A DNA stretch of 64,000 nt from Nocardia sp. NBC_00403 (GTDB lineage Bacteria > Actinomycetota > Actinomycetes > Mycobacteriales > Mycobacteriaceae). The notes under the pieces were generated by a model. The model made no database searches. It was not told the origin of the DNA and saw nothing but the letters and a program-made list of their open reading frames with translations. Below are positions 34,441 through 42,957 of the stretch, piece after piece (within the stretch, counting starts at the first letter, position 1; each line of letters opens with the position of its first letter). The translations under genes and the position numbers were made by a program. The DNA is taken from NCBI RefSeq assembly GCF_036046055.1, contig NZ_CP107939.1, positions 3,348,001 through 3,412,000 on the forward strand, given 5' to 3'.

Positions 34441-36696
34441 ATGCTCGTTCGGATCGCGCACGCGGCCACCAGGCACCCGCGCACCATCCTGCTGGCCGCG
34501 GCGCTGCTCGCGGTGCTCTGCGGGGTGTTCGGCGCCTCGGCGACCTCCCACATGAAGACGGGCGGCTTCACCTCTGGCGATGCCGAATCGACGCGGGTGG
34601 CGCAGCTGATCGCCGACAATTTCGGCGGCGCCCAACCCAATGTCATCCTGCTGGTCAGCACCGAAGCGGGCGCCGACAGCCCGGCGGCCCGGGCCACAGG
34701 TGCCAGGCTGGTCGACTCCCTGCGCGCCCGCGGTGACGTGATCGGCGTCCAGTCCTACTGGAACACGCCACAACCGCTCGCCGCCGCGCTGCGCAGCAAG
34801 GACAACAAGAGCGCACTGGTACTCGGGTACATCACCGGCGACGAGACCGCGGCCCAGCAGGTGGCGGGCGATATCGCCGAGCAGCTCACCGGGACCGCCG
34901 ACGGCGTCACCGTCGATCAGGGCGGCCTCAGCTCCGTCTATCACGATGTGAATACCCAGATCACCCACGATCTCGCGGTCGCCGAGGGGGTCGCGATCCC
35001 GCTGTCGTTCATCGTGCTGGTGCTCGTCTTCGGCAGCCTGGTCGCCGCGTTGCTGCCGCTGGCCGTCGGCATCTTCGCGATCCTCACCACGCTGGCGATC
35101 CTGCGCACGCTGACGGTATTCACCGACGTGTCGATCTTCGCGCTGAACTTGACGACCGCACTCGGACTCGCTCTCGCCATCGATTACAGCCTGTTCATCG
35201 TGAGCCGCTACCGCGAGGAACTGGCCAACGGCCTCGAGGTGGAAGCGGCCGTGGTCCGTGCGGTGCAGACCGCAGGGCGCACGGTGCTCTACTCGGCGCT
35301 GACCGTCGCGCTGTCGGTGGCGGCGCTCGGTGTGTTCAACCTGTACTTCCTGAAATCCTTTGCCTACGCGGGCGTCGCGGTCGTCGTCGCGGCCGCGGCG
35401 GCATCGATACTGATCCTGCCCGCCGTCTTGATACTGCTCGGAGAGCGGGTGAACGCGGCCGATGTCCGAAAGCCATTGGGACGCCTGCTCGGTCGAGCCC
35501 CACGCGCCGATGTCCCGCTGGAGGAGACGTTCTGGTATCGGACGGTGAGCCGGGTGATGCGCCATGCCGCACCGGTCGCCATCGCGATCATCGTGCTGCT
35601 GCTCGCTGTCGGGTCCCCATTCCTTTCGGTGAAATTCGGCTACCCGGATGATCGGGTGCTCAATGCCAACGCCGCCGCGACCAGCCGCGAGGTCGGTGAC
35701 GCGCTGCGCGACGACTTCGCCGCCGATGTGGCCGCGAACACCACCATCGTGCTGGACGGCTACCAGGGCAGCCCCGCCGCGCTCGGCGACTATGCCGCCG
35801 GATTGTCGAAGGTGGAGGGCGTGGCCGGTGTGCTCTCCGGTGTCGGTGTGTACTCGGGCGGCATGAAGGTGTCGGCGGGCCCGCCGACCATGTCGAACAA
35901 CACCGGCGCATTCCTCACTGTCGCAACGACGGTCGATCCGTTCACCGCGGCGGGCAAGACCCAACTGGCGCAGCTGCGCGTGGTGCCGAGTCCGGTGCCC
36001 GCGCTCTTCGGCGGCGCCGCGGCGACCAATGTCGACGCGCTCGACGCACTGGGCGCCCGGATCCCGCTGGCCGGTGCGTTGATCGTGCTCGCCACCTTCG
36101 TCGTCTTGTTCCTATTCACCGGAAGTGTGCTGCTGCCGCTGAAAGCGCTTGCCCTCAATACACTTTCGCTGACAGCGGCCTTCGGCGCGATGGTTTGGAT
36201 CTTCCAGGACGGGCACCTGTCGAACCTGCTCGGCAGCTCCCCGACGGGATATCTGGTCCCGACGATGCCGATCCTGATGTTCTGCCTCGCCTTCGGTATG
36301 TCCATGGACTATGAGGTATTCCTGCTATCCCGCATCCGCGAGGAATGGCTGGCTTCGGGACGCACCGCCGCCGACAACGTGCGCGCGGTCGCGATCGGCG
36401 TCGCGCGCACCGGGCGAATCTTCACCGCCGCCGCGTTGTTGATGGCGATCATCATGGCCGCCATGGTCACCTCGAAGGTATCGTTCATCCAAATGATGGG
36501 CCTGGGGCTGACTTTGACAGTGCTCGCGGACGCGACACTGATCCGCGGTCTGCTCGCGCCCGCGCTGATGCGGCTGCTGGGCACTGCGAACTGGTGGGCG
36601 CCGGCTCCGTTGGCTCGGCTGCACGCCAAGATCGGGTTGAGCGAAGAGCCCGCCGTCCCCGCGTCCGACGAGCACACCCTGGCCGGTCGCCGATGA
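34441..36696 (+). CDS. MMPL-family RND transporter
   Basis: A 751-residue MMPL transporter with the usual 12-segment plan: one N-terminal segment, a periplasmic loop (about 35-175), five segments to residue 345 including DYSLFIVSRYREEL, a cytosolic loop, then a second half with SMDYEVFLLSRIREEW. The two Asp-Tyr proton-relay motifs (AIDYSLF and SMDYEVF) are intact. Such proteins export lipids, siderophores or drugs in mycolata. ATG 34441 has AGGGGAG upstream. Coupled by ATGA to the TetR gene. Confidence 0.93.
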   Translation: MLVRIAHAATRHPRTILLAAALLAVLCGVFGASATSHMKTGGFTSGDAESTRVAQLIADNFGGAQPNVILLVSTEAGADSPAARATGARLVDSLRARGDVIGVQSYWNTPQPLAAALRSKDNKSALVLGYITGDETAAQQVAGDIAEQLTGTADGVTVDQGGLSSVYHDVNTQITHDLAVAEGVAIPLSFIVLVLVFGSLVAALLPLAVGIFAILTTLAILRTLTVFTDVSIFALNLTTALGLALAIDYSLFIVSRYREELANGLEVEAAVVRAVQTAGRTVLYSALTVALSVAALGVFNLYFLKSFAYAGVAVVVAAAAASILILPAVLILLGERVNAADVRKPLGRLLGRAPRADVPLEETFWYRTVSRVMRHAAPVAIAIIVLLLAVGSPFLSVKFGYPDDRVLNANAAATSREVGDALRDDFAADVAANTTIVLDGYQGSPAALGDYAAGLSKVEGVAGVLSGVGVYSGGMKVSAGPPTMSNNTGAFLTVATTVDPFTAAGKTQLAQLRVVPSPVPALFGGAAATNVDALDALGARIPLAGALIVLATFVVLFLFTGSVLLPLKALALNTLSLTAAFGAMVWIFQDGHLSNLLGSSPTGYLVPTMPILMFCLAFGMSMDYEVFLLSRIREEWLASGRTAADNVRAVAIGVARTGRIFTAAALLMAIIMAAMVTSKVSFIQMMGLGLTLTVLADATLIRGLLAPALMRLLGTANWWAPAPLARLHAKIGLSEEPAVPASDEHTLAGRR

Positions 36697-37373
36697 CCTT
36701 TGCGCGCAGACAACGGTCGGCCCGCGGCTCCGGACAGCAGCTGCGTGCCGAAATCCTCAGTGCCGCCAAGGAATTGCTGGCCCGCACCGGCAGCGTCGAA
36801 GCGGTGTCGATCCGTGAAATCAGCAAAATGGTCGGTGTCAGCGCGCCCTCGATCTACCGGCATTTCGCGGACAAGGATCAGCTCATCGAGGCGGTGGTCG
36901 CGCAGGTCTTCGAGGACCTGGAGACGGTGATGCGCGCCGTAGGCGACCCCGCGGCCTCGCCGATGGAACGCCTGCGTCAACAGGGTCTGGCCTACGTCCG
37001 GTTCGCCATCGAACACCCCGAGCAATACCGGCTGGCCACCACCCCCGGTCAGACCGCAGGTGCGGTCGATCAGGTGCTCGGCAGCGGCGCCTTCACGCAT
37101 TTCGCCGCCGCGGTGAGCGAGTGCATGGCCGCCGGATTGTTCGAACCGGCCGACCCCATCCCCGTGGTACTGGAACTGTGGGCGAGCGCGCACGGCATCG
37201 CCTCGCTGCTGATTGCCAAACCGTATCTGCCGTGGGGTGATCTGGAAGCCGTCGCGGATCGAGTGATGCGCGCGGCCTGCGCCGGTCGCGTCGTGATCGA
37301 TAACGTGCTCGGCGACGACGCGACACCGGAAGACCTCAGCCGGTGGGTGATCGAACAGCGACAACACCGCTGA
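36693..37373 (+). CDS. TetR-family regulator of the MMPL operon
   Basis: A 226-residue TetR regulator: HTH at residues about 20-66 (EILSAAKELLARTG, EISKMVGVSAPSIYRHFADKDQL), then a TetR_C ligand domain (ERLRQQGLAYVRFAIEHPEQY, WASAHGIASLLI). It overlaps the MMPL stop codon (ATGA) and so reports on and probably represses its own operon at the 34380 palindrome. Ligands are likely the exported substrates. Confidence 0.92.
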   Translation: MTFARRQRSARGSGQQLRAEILSAAKELLARTGSVEAVSIREISKMVGVSAPSIYRHFADKDQLIEAVVAQVFEDLETVMRAVGDPAASPMERLRQQGLAYVRFAIEHPEQYRLATTPGQTAGAVDQVLGSGAFTHFAAAVSECMAAGLFEPADPIPVVLELWASAHGIASLLIAKPYLPWGDLEAVADRVMRAACAGRVVIDNVLGDDATPEDLSRWVIEQRQHR

Positions 37374-37381
37374 GCGCGCGG

Positions 37382-38740
37382 TCAGTCGACGGCCGCAGGC
37401 ACCCGCCCCGACGTGATCGCCGCAACGAGGGCTCGATGGTCGGCGATCGTCTGGTCGGCATAGGCGAGGGCGAATTCACCCATGGCACGGTCGAAGGCGT
37501 CTCCGGCGCCGAGATAGGCGGCGATGGCAATGCGCTCGCCGGAGCGGGCGTGGGCACGGGCCAGGGCGAGCCCGCACAATGCCGAGTACTGGCGCAACGT
37601 TGTGCGGGACATGTCCTCGATCACCGCGGAGCCCTTCATATCCCGTAGCTGCCGCAAGTAGTAGTGGCGTTCGTCGGATCCGGTGGCCCAGCCGAGGAAG
37701 ATATCGCTCGCGGCCTGGATCAGCCGCTGTCCGTTGACGACTCGGTGTCCATGGTGGCGGAACTTGCTGGGTGTGGTGTGCGGTGCGAGCACCGATGCCT
37801 GGGCCTCCTTCACCTGAAGGAACAACGGATGGCCGGTCTGGCGGCCGGCCAACAGCACGATGAAGCAGCGGGTGCCGACGCTGCCCACCCCGACCACTTT
37901 GCGTGCGATGTCCAGCACGCGGTGCCGTTCCAGCAGCACCCGGCGTTCTTCGGCGAGCGTCCGGCTGTAGTCGGCCAACACCTGATCGAGCGCGAGCGAG
38001 TCCACCTGCGTGATCGGTGTGAGCAGCGGTGGGCGGTTTCGGATACGCGGCATGCCGTAGGTACCGGCCTCGGTCAGCTTGCCGAGTGCCTGCAGGCTGG
38101 TATTGGACTTGGCCTGAGCGAGTGCCTTCTCGACGCCCTTGCGGTGCGTGGGTTTGGTCACCAGCGCCGCCACCTGTTCGGCGTCGACCTGCTCATACCA
38201 GACGCTCAGCTCGTCGAGACCGGACAGGTGATTCATGGACTCGCGATAGGAGCGGGCGGCGGCCTCGGCCGACCGGCGCGCGTCCGCGTCGTCGCCGCCG
38301 TTGCCGCGCACGGCCACCGCGATGCTCGCGACGAGCCGTTTGACGTCCCACTCGAAGGGGCCGGGCAGGGTTTCGTCGAAATCGTTGAGGTCGAACACGA
38401 GCGAGCGTTCCGGCGAGGCGAACAGCCCGAAATTGGACAGGTGCGCGTCACCGCAGAGTTGCACGGTCAGCCCGGTATTCGGCGAGCCGGCGAGGTCGGC
38501 GGCCATGACCGCCGGCGCGCCGCGCAGGAATGGGAACTGTGCCGCCGCCATCCGGGCGTAGCGGAGGGGGACGAGCTCTGGCACCCGGGTGGCAGCCTGT
38601 CGCTCGAGCACCGAAATCGGGTCGGCGCGGTCCGGGGCAGCCGCCCAGCTGCCGAGCGCGGAACGGGGGACCCGCTGCCGGGCCGCACGGCCCATGTCCA
38701 CAGCGGCCTGCGCGGTCATCGCGATGGTGTGGTCCGCCAT
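37382..38740 (-). CDS. DUF2252 family protein
   Basis: A 452-residue DUF2252 protein, a kinase-like-fold family of unknown activity. Motifs: LVPLRYARMAAAQFPFLRG, VQLCGDAHLSNFGLFASPE (kinase-like HxxN catalytic loop), SLVFDLNDFDETLPGPFEWD (metal-binding DFD-like), FLQVKEAQASVL and GHRVVNGQRLIQAASDIFLG. ATG 38740 is preferred over the open frame to 38836. It faces the TetR gene tail to tail across eight bases. Confidence 0.9.
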   Translation of the reverse strand: MADHTIAMTAQAAVDMGRAARQRVPRSALGSWAAAPDRADPISVLERQAATRVPELVPLRYARMAAAQFPFLRGAPAVMAADLAGSPNTGLTVQLCGDAHLSNFGLFASPERSLVFDLNDFDETLPGPFEWDVKRLVASIAVAVRGNGGDDADARRSAEAAARSYRESMNHLSGLDELSVWYEQVDAEQVAALVTKPTHRKGVEKALAQAKSNTSLQALGKLTEAGTYGMPRIRNRPPLLTPITQVDSLALDQVLADYSRTLAEERRVLLERHRVLDIARKVVGVGSVGTRCFIVLLAGRQTGHPLFLQVKEAQASVLAPHTTPSKFRHHGHRVVNGQRLIQAASDIFLGWATGSDERHYYLRQLRDMKGSAVIEDMSRTTLRQYSALCGLALARAHARSGERIAIAAYLGAGDAFDRAMGEFALAYADQTIADHRALVAAITSGRVPAAVD

Positions 38741-38865
38741 CCGCTCAGTCTTGCCCGCCGGTCCGGCTACGACAACCATCCGGCAATCAGCTGGCGCGTC
38801 GCAGCCCCGTGCCTGCCCGGACCGCCGGACACGCACGGCGCAGCGTGACCTGTGTCAGAGCCTGC

Positions 38866-39195
38866 TCACTGCTGGGCGGGGACGATCGGTGTGCTGCCAC
38901 CGGGACCCGGTGCGGGGGGAACCAGGGCGCCGGCCGGTGTATTCCCGCTCGGCGCGGGCTTCGCGGGCGGGGGTGCGAGCATGTGTAACGGCAATGGCGG
39001 TGCTTGGGGCGCCGGGCCGCGCGCGGGCGGCGGACCGGCGTTTTCGCATGCGGTGGCCTGACTTTCGCTGCACGCCGCCGGACCGATCGGAACGATCGGT
39101 TCGGCAGCGGCGGTCGCCGCGGCGAAAACAAGCGTGACCGATGCCCCCGCAGGCACGATCCACGAGCGCCACCCGCTCGATCGAATCACAGCCAT
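38866..39195 (-). CDS. Small Pro-rich exported protein
   Basis: A 109-residue protein with a signal peptide (SWIVPAGASVTLVFAAATAAA, cleavage near residue 32), two cysteines (ACSESQATACE), and a Pro/Ala-rich remainder. Its start overlaps the 3' end of the MspA-type porin gene by ten bases, so the two are co-translated. Small Pro-rich secreted proteins next to porins are seen in mycolata, but I know no function. Confidence 0.65.
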   Translation of the reverse strand: MAVIRSSGWRSWIVPAGASVTLVFAAATAAAEPIVPIGPAACSESQATACENAGPPPARGPAPQAPPLPLHMLAPPPAKPAPSGNTPAGALVPPAPGPGGSTPIVPAQQ

Positions 39196-39821
39196 ATCGG
39201 GTCACCGTAGACCGCGACCGAATTGTCGGCCGTCGCCGTGGATATCGAGACGATCGCGAACGAGCGCAGGCTGACCGCACCGGCACACGCATCGATCTTG
39301 ATCTGTACCTGGTCGACCGAGATCGAACCATGTGCTCCGGCAAGCGTTTTCGTGCCGAGCGTGATGCTGCTGATGGTGCCCGGCTTGATCGTCGCCGACA
39401 TATTCGGCAGCACGAGTGCGCTGCCGCCGACCGCGAGGCCGGGTTGCGGGACGATGGTCACCATCGCGTTCGGGCCGATCGCGGCCGACAGTCCGAGCGA
39501 CAGACCATTGGTCACATCGGCCTGGCACCCGATCTGGTATCCCAGCTGCACCGTCCCCGAATTCACCGCAGCCCGGCCTTCGCCGCTGATGTCAGCGGCT
39601 GCCGACAAGCTGACGAAACCCTCACGGGTAAAAGGCGTCGCTGCCAGATTGGGGACGTGTTGAACGTCTTCCGCAGTCTTGCTGACCTGCAGATCCCAGC
39701 CGTCTTCGGTGCTGATGGAGCGGGATTTGTCCGCTAGTTGATCCGCGGTGGCGGTGGCGGCAGTCATGCCGAATGTCGCCACCGCAGCGACGCTCAGCAT
39801 CGCTATGGTCGAGCCCTTCAA
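39186..39821 (-). CDS. MspA-family porin
   Basis: A 211-residue outer-membrane (mycomembrane) porin. It has a Sec signal peptide (cleavage near residue 26, ATATA), then family signatures TEDGWDLQVSKTAEDVQHVP, GTVQLGYQIGCQADVTNGL and LGTKTLAGAHGSISVDQVQIKIDACAG. MspA proteins form octameric channels for small hydrophilic solutes. Upstream of and overlapping the Pro-rich protein. Confidence 0.92.
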   Translation of the reverse strand: MKGSTIAMLSVAAVATFGMTAATATADQLADKSRSISTEDGWDLQVSKTAEDVQHVPNLAATPFTREGFVSLSAAADISGEGRAAVNSGTVQLGYQIGCQADVTNGLSLGLSAAIGPNAMVTIVPQPGLAVGGSALVLPNMSATIKPGTISSITLGTKTLAGAHGSISVDQVQIKIDACAGAVSLRSFAIVSISTATADNSVAVYGDPIWL

Positions 39822-39929
39822 TGAAAATCCTTAACGCTAGTCACAGTCCGGCGCTATAGTACGGGCTCGACCCCGCAGCGCGGCATCGGACGAATGCCCC
39901 CCATTGCTGGGTAATGGCTGGTTTGACGG

Positions 39930-40307
39930 TCAGTCGGCAACCAAGTAGTGCTGGGCACGTCCGTATTCGCGTTGGCGGCGGATTACATAGCGCCCCGGTG
40001 CATTTGCGCTCGCGCCATGTTCGGGATGGATGAGGTAGGCGAACTCCGATGCCTCGAGCATGCCGATTGCCAAGCGGGTGGTATCCCGAATGGTGGTGGT
40101 CCACCGGCACGTCCGGTGGTCGGCGACCAGTGCATGGGGATTGCCGCCCGCCGCGCTGCCATCGCGCTCGACCGAGCCGTTCACCACGAGCAGCACTCGG
40201 ACGTTGCCGCCCCACTCCGGTGGCGAATCGTAGAGTTGCACTGCCGAGCCCGGATTGCCTGGATCGTCGGCCTCGCCGATCAAGCAAATGGGGCAACGCC
40301 ACCGCAT
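39930..40307 (-). CDS. Hypothetical protein
   Basis: A 125-residue soluble frame. The second half is protein-like (TTRLAIGMLEASEFAYLIHPEHG, then RYVIRRQREYGRAQHYLVAD); the first third has a CPIC pair. No ribosome-binding site stands out, and a second frame overlaps it on the same strand, so this is a tentative call. Confidence 0.4.
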   Translation of the reverse strand: MRWRCPICLIGEADDPGNPGSAVQLYDSPPEWGGNVRVLLVVNGSVERDGSAAGGNPHALVADHRTCRWTTTIRDTTRLAIGMLEASEFAYLIHPEHGASANAPGRYVIRRQREYGRAQHYLVAD

Positions 40308-40381
40308 GCATCGCTCTGGCGGCGCTACCGGTTATCGCCGCTCTGGCGAGCGGCTTTCACGCGCGGCAGCGCCGCAGGTGC

Positions 40382-41122
40382 TCAGAAGGTCTTGTGCGGG
40401 ACGCCGACGGTGAGGCCGCCGTCGATGACGAATTCGGCGCCCGTCGAATACGAGGACTCGTCGCTGGCCAGGAAGGTCACCAGTGCGGAGACCTCGGCGG
40501 GTTCGGCGGCGCGGCCCATCGGGATCTGCAGGAAGTCGGCGGGAATGCCCTCGGTCATCGGGGTGCGGATCAGGCCGGGATGCACCGAGTTGACTCGAAT
40601 TCCATACTGCGCCAATTCGAGTGCGGTGGACTTGGTCAGGCCGCGGACGGCGAACTTGGTCGCGGTGTAGCCGTGCAGGCCGGGGCTGCCGCGCATGCCC
40701 TCCACGGAGGAGATATTGATCATCGAGCCACCGCCCGCCTCGATCATGGCGGGGGTGGCGGCCTGCATACCGAGGAAGGTGCCGGTGAGATTGATGTCGA
40801 CGATCCGCTGCCATTCGGACAGTTCGAAGTCGACCAGCAGGTTGCCGTTGACGATGCCCGCATTGTTCACCAGAACGTTCAGTGAGCCGAATCGGTCGAC
40901 CGCTGCGGAGACCGCGTCGCGCCACTGCTGCGGCTCGCGGACATCGAGGTGAACATAGGCGGCGTTGTCGCCGAGTTCCTTGGCCAGCGCGGCGCCTTCG
41001 TCGTCGAGGAGATCGCCCAACACCACGCGCGCGTCCTCGGCCACCAGCGCCTTGGCGTGCGCGGCGCCCATGCCGCGCGCCCCGCCACTGATCAATGCCA
41101 CCTTGCCGGTCAACCGCGCCAT
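40382..41122 (-). CDS. SDR, 3-alpha/20-beta-hydroxysteroid dehydrogenase-like (FabG3 type)
   Basis: A 246-residue classical SDR: ISGGARGMGAAHAKALVAEDA (nucleotide site), GDLLDDEG (acidic residue that selects NAD), LVNNAGI, catalytic Ser in INISSVEG, YTATK (Tyr-x-x-x-Lys). The closest known type is the NAD-dependent 20-beta-hydroxysteroid dehydrogenase of Streptomyces and mycobacterial FabG3, which act on steroids and similar alcohols. Divergent from a MaoC hydratase across a KstR-like palindrome, which supports a lipid/steroid role. Confidence 0.88.
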   Translation of the reverse strand: MARLTGKVALISGGARGMGAAHAKALVAEDARVVLGDLLDDEGAALAKELGDNAAYVHLDVREPQQWRDAVSAAVDRFGSLNVLVNNAGIVNGNLLVDFELSEWQRIVDINLTGTFLGMQAATPAMIEAGGGSMINISSVEGMRGSPGLHGYTATKFAVRGLTKSTALELAQYGIRVNSVHPGLIRTPMTEGIPADFLQIPMGRAAEPAEVSALVTFLASDESSYSTGAEFVIDGGLTVGVPHKTF

Positions 41123-41168
41123 CGCGGCACCTCCGTTTCTCGTCTGTTGCCGAACACCGTCAACCTAC

Positions 41169-41182
41169 TGGAACGCGTTGCA
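41169..41182. promoter_or_regulatory. KstR-like palindrome, copy 1
   Basis: TGGAACGCGTTGCA, matching the published KstR consensus TNNAACNNGTTNNA. It lies in the 155-bp gap between the divergent SDR (41122) and MaoC (41278) genes. See also 41786 and 44369. Confidence 0.6.
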
Positions 41183-41277
41183 GAAATGTGTCGATCGCGC
41201 TGCGTCGACGAGCCTACCGACGGCCGCTCGCGCAGTGTCTCGGGCGGATACTCCGGGTGGAACGTAGGGTGCGGCGT

Positions 41278-41736
41278 ATGAGCGAGCCCACCTCTTTCAC
41301 CATGGAATCGCTGCGGAAAGCCGCGGGTGCCGAGCTTGGCGTGAGCCGCTGGATCGAGATCGGCCAGGACCGCATCGACGCGTTCGCCGAGGCGACCGAG
41401 GACCGGCAATGGATCCACGTCGATCCCGAGCGTGCCGCGACCGGCCCGTTCGGGACGACCGTTGCCCACGGTTATCTCACGCTGTCGCTGCTCCCGCCGA
41501 TCATGGCCGACTTGATGGTCGTCACCGACGCCGCGGCCCGACTCAACTATGGCCTGAACACCGTGCGGTTCCCGTCGCCGGTGCCCGCGGGGTCGCGCAT
41601 CCGCGGCAGCGCCCGGATTGTGAGTGTCGAGGAGGTTCGTGGCGGTCTGCAGGCCGTCGTGCGGGTGACGATCGAACGCGAGGGCGGCGACAAGCCCGCA
41701 TGCGTCGCCGAATACATCGTCCGCGCCCTGGACTGA
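41278..41736 (+). CDS. MaoC-family (R)-enoyl-CoA hydratase-like protein
   Basis: A 152-residue hot-dog-fold protein: SRWIEIGQDRIDAFAEATED, the catalytic stretch WIHVDPERAATGPFGTTVAHGYLTLSLLPP (Asp and His of the hydratase motif), then YGLNTVRFPSPVPAGSRIRG. It hydrates trans-2-enoyl-CoA in fatty acid or side-chain breakdown. ATG 41278. Divergent from the SDR and probably co-regulated with it. Confidence 0.9.
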   Translation: MSEPTSFTMESLRKAAGAELGVSRWIEIGQDRIDAFAEATEDRQWIHVDPERAATGPFGTTVAHGYLTLSLLPPIMADLMVVTDAAARLNYGLNTVRFPSPVPAGSRIRGSARIVSVEEVRGGLQAVVRVTIEREGGDKPACVAEYIVRALD

Positions 41737-41785
41737 AGCCGAGATTCCGTCGGGAGCACTGCGCGGTCCTGTGGCATCATCGATA

Positions 41786-41799
41786 TGGAACGCGTTCTA
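41786..41799. promoter_or_regulatory. KstR-like palindrome, copy 2
   Basis: TGGAACGCGTTCTA, 37 bases before the start of the hydrolase at 41836. Same core AACGCGTT as the other two copies. Confidence 0.6.
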
Positions 41800-41835
41800 A
41801 TTCTGTTCGGTGAACCGTGCGGAAGGAGGCTCCCG

Positions 41836-42771
41836 ATGTCGAACCCGAACCGCGATGCGGCGATGGCGATGCGACGGTTCGGGCGGCGCACTCGGGTGCC
41901 CGATATCGCCGAGGTGCCGGGTGGGCGATTGGTGGACTTGCCGGGGCGCGGGCGGACCTACGTGGTCGACATACCGGGGCCTGCGGGTGCGCCGACGCTG
42001 GTGTTGTTGCACGCGACGGCCTGCACCGGATACCTCACCTGGTTTCCCGCGCTCGACGCGCTCGCCGAGCGGTTCCGGGTGATCGTGTTCGACCAGCGCT
42101 GGCACGGCCGCGGCATTCGCTCGCCGCGGTTCTCGGTCCAGGACTGCGCCGACGATGTCGTCGCGGTGCTCGACGCAGTGGGTGTGCAACGCGCCATCTG
42201 CGCGGGATACTCCCTCGGCGGAGTCGTCGGATTGCTTGCCGCGCACCGTCATCCGGATCGAGTGAGCGGTCTGGTGTTGTGTGCGACGCCGTATCGGTTC
42301 CAGGAGAAGTTGCGCGAGCGAGCGTTTCATCAAACCTTCGGTGCACTCGCGGATGCGTTCGGCCCCTATGCCTTTCAGCGGGCCGAGCTGTATCACGAAC
42401 GGCTGCCGGAACTGCCGGATCACACCTGGCCGCCCGGCAAACTCGAACGGTGGGCGCTGGCGGAATTCCGCAGCACGAGCGGATGGGCGCTTGCGCAGGT
42501 CATCGCGGAGGTCGGTCGATTCGATTCGACCCCGTGGCTCGCCGGCCTGAAAATGCCGACAGCTGTTGTCATCACGACCCGGGACCGGGCGATTCCCGTC
42601 TATCGCCAGCTGGAGATGGCAACCATGATTCCCGGTGCGACCATTCATTTGGTCAAGGGCGGCCACGCGTCGTGCGTGCTGGCGGCCGACCGCTTCGTGC
42701 CGGTACTACTCGACGCGTGCGCCGCGGTTGCCGCCCGAGTGACCTCGAGCAAGGCTGCGACAGGGGAGTGA
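41836..42771 (+). CDS. Alpha/beta hydrolase
   Basis: A 311-residue hydrolase with an intact triad: nucleophile Ser in CAGYSLGGVVGL, acid in VITTRDRAIPVYRQ, and His in VKGGHASCV. The oxyanion region is LLHATACTGYLTW, and FDQRWHGRGI follows as in many esterases and C-C hydrolases. ATG 41836 has GGAAGGAGG upstream. Preceded by a KstR-like palindrome, so probably part of the same lipid or steroid regulon. Confidence 0.9.
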   Translation: MSNPNRDAAMAMRRFGRRTRVPDIAEVPGGRLVDLPGRGRTYVVDIPGPAGAPTLVLLHATACTGYLTWFPALDALAERFRVIVFDQRWHGRGIRSPRFSVQDCADDVVAVLDAVGVQRAICAGYSLGGVVGLLAAHRHPDRVSGLVLCATPYRFQEKLRERAFHQTFGALADAFGPYAFQRAELYHERLPELPDHTWPPGKLERWALAEFRSTSGWALAQVIAEVGRFDSTPWLAGLKMPTAVVITTRDRAIPVYRQLEMATMIPGATIHLVKGGHASCVLAADRFVPVLLDACAAVAARVTSSKAATGE

Positions 42772-42957
42772 TTGCGCACCGGCCGCGCACGGCTATCGGT
42801 CTCGCGCGGGCTTCGGGAAGGCGATTTCGCGCCGGGCGGCGGGCTACAACCTGCCGGGCGCGGGGAGAGGTGTCGCCGGCTGGCTCGGGCGTCGATGCCC
42901 GGTGAGCCTGGTTGGCAGACCCTGTTCGGCGGCGATGGCGAACAGGGCGGTGGTGGA

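Noticed and set aside
34390..35964. 524-residue minus-strand frame opposite the MMPL gene
   Set aside because: Arg/His/Gly-rich antisense shadow without any family motif; the forward strand encodes an intact MMPL transporter.
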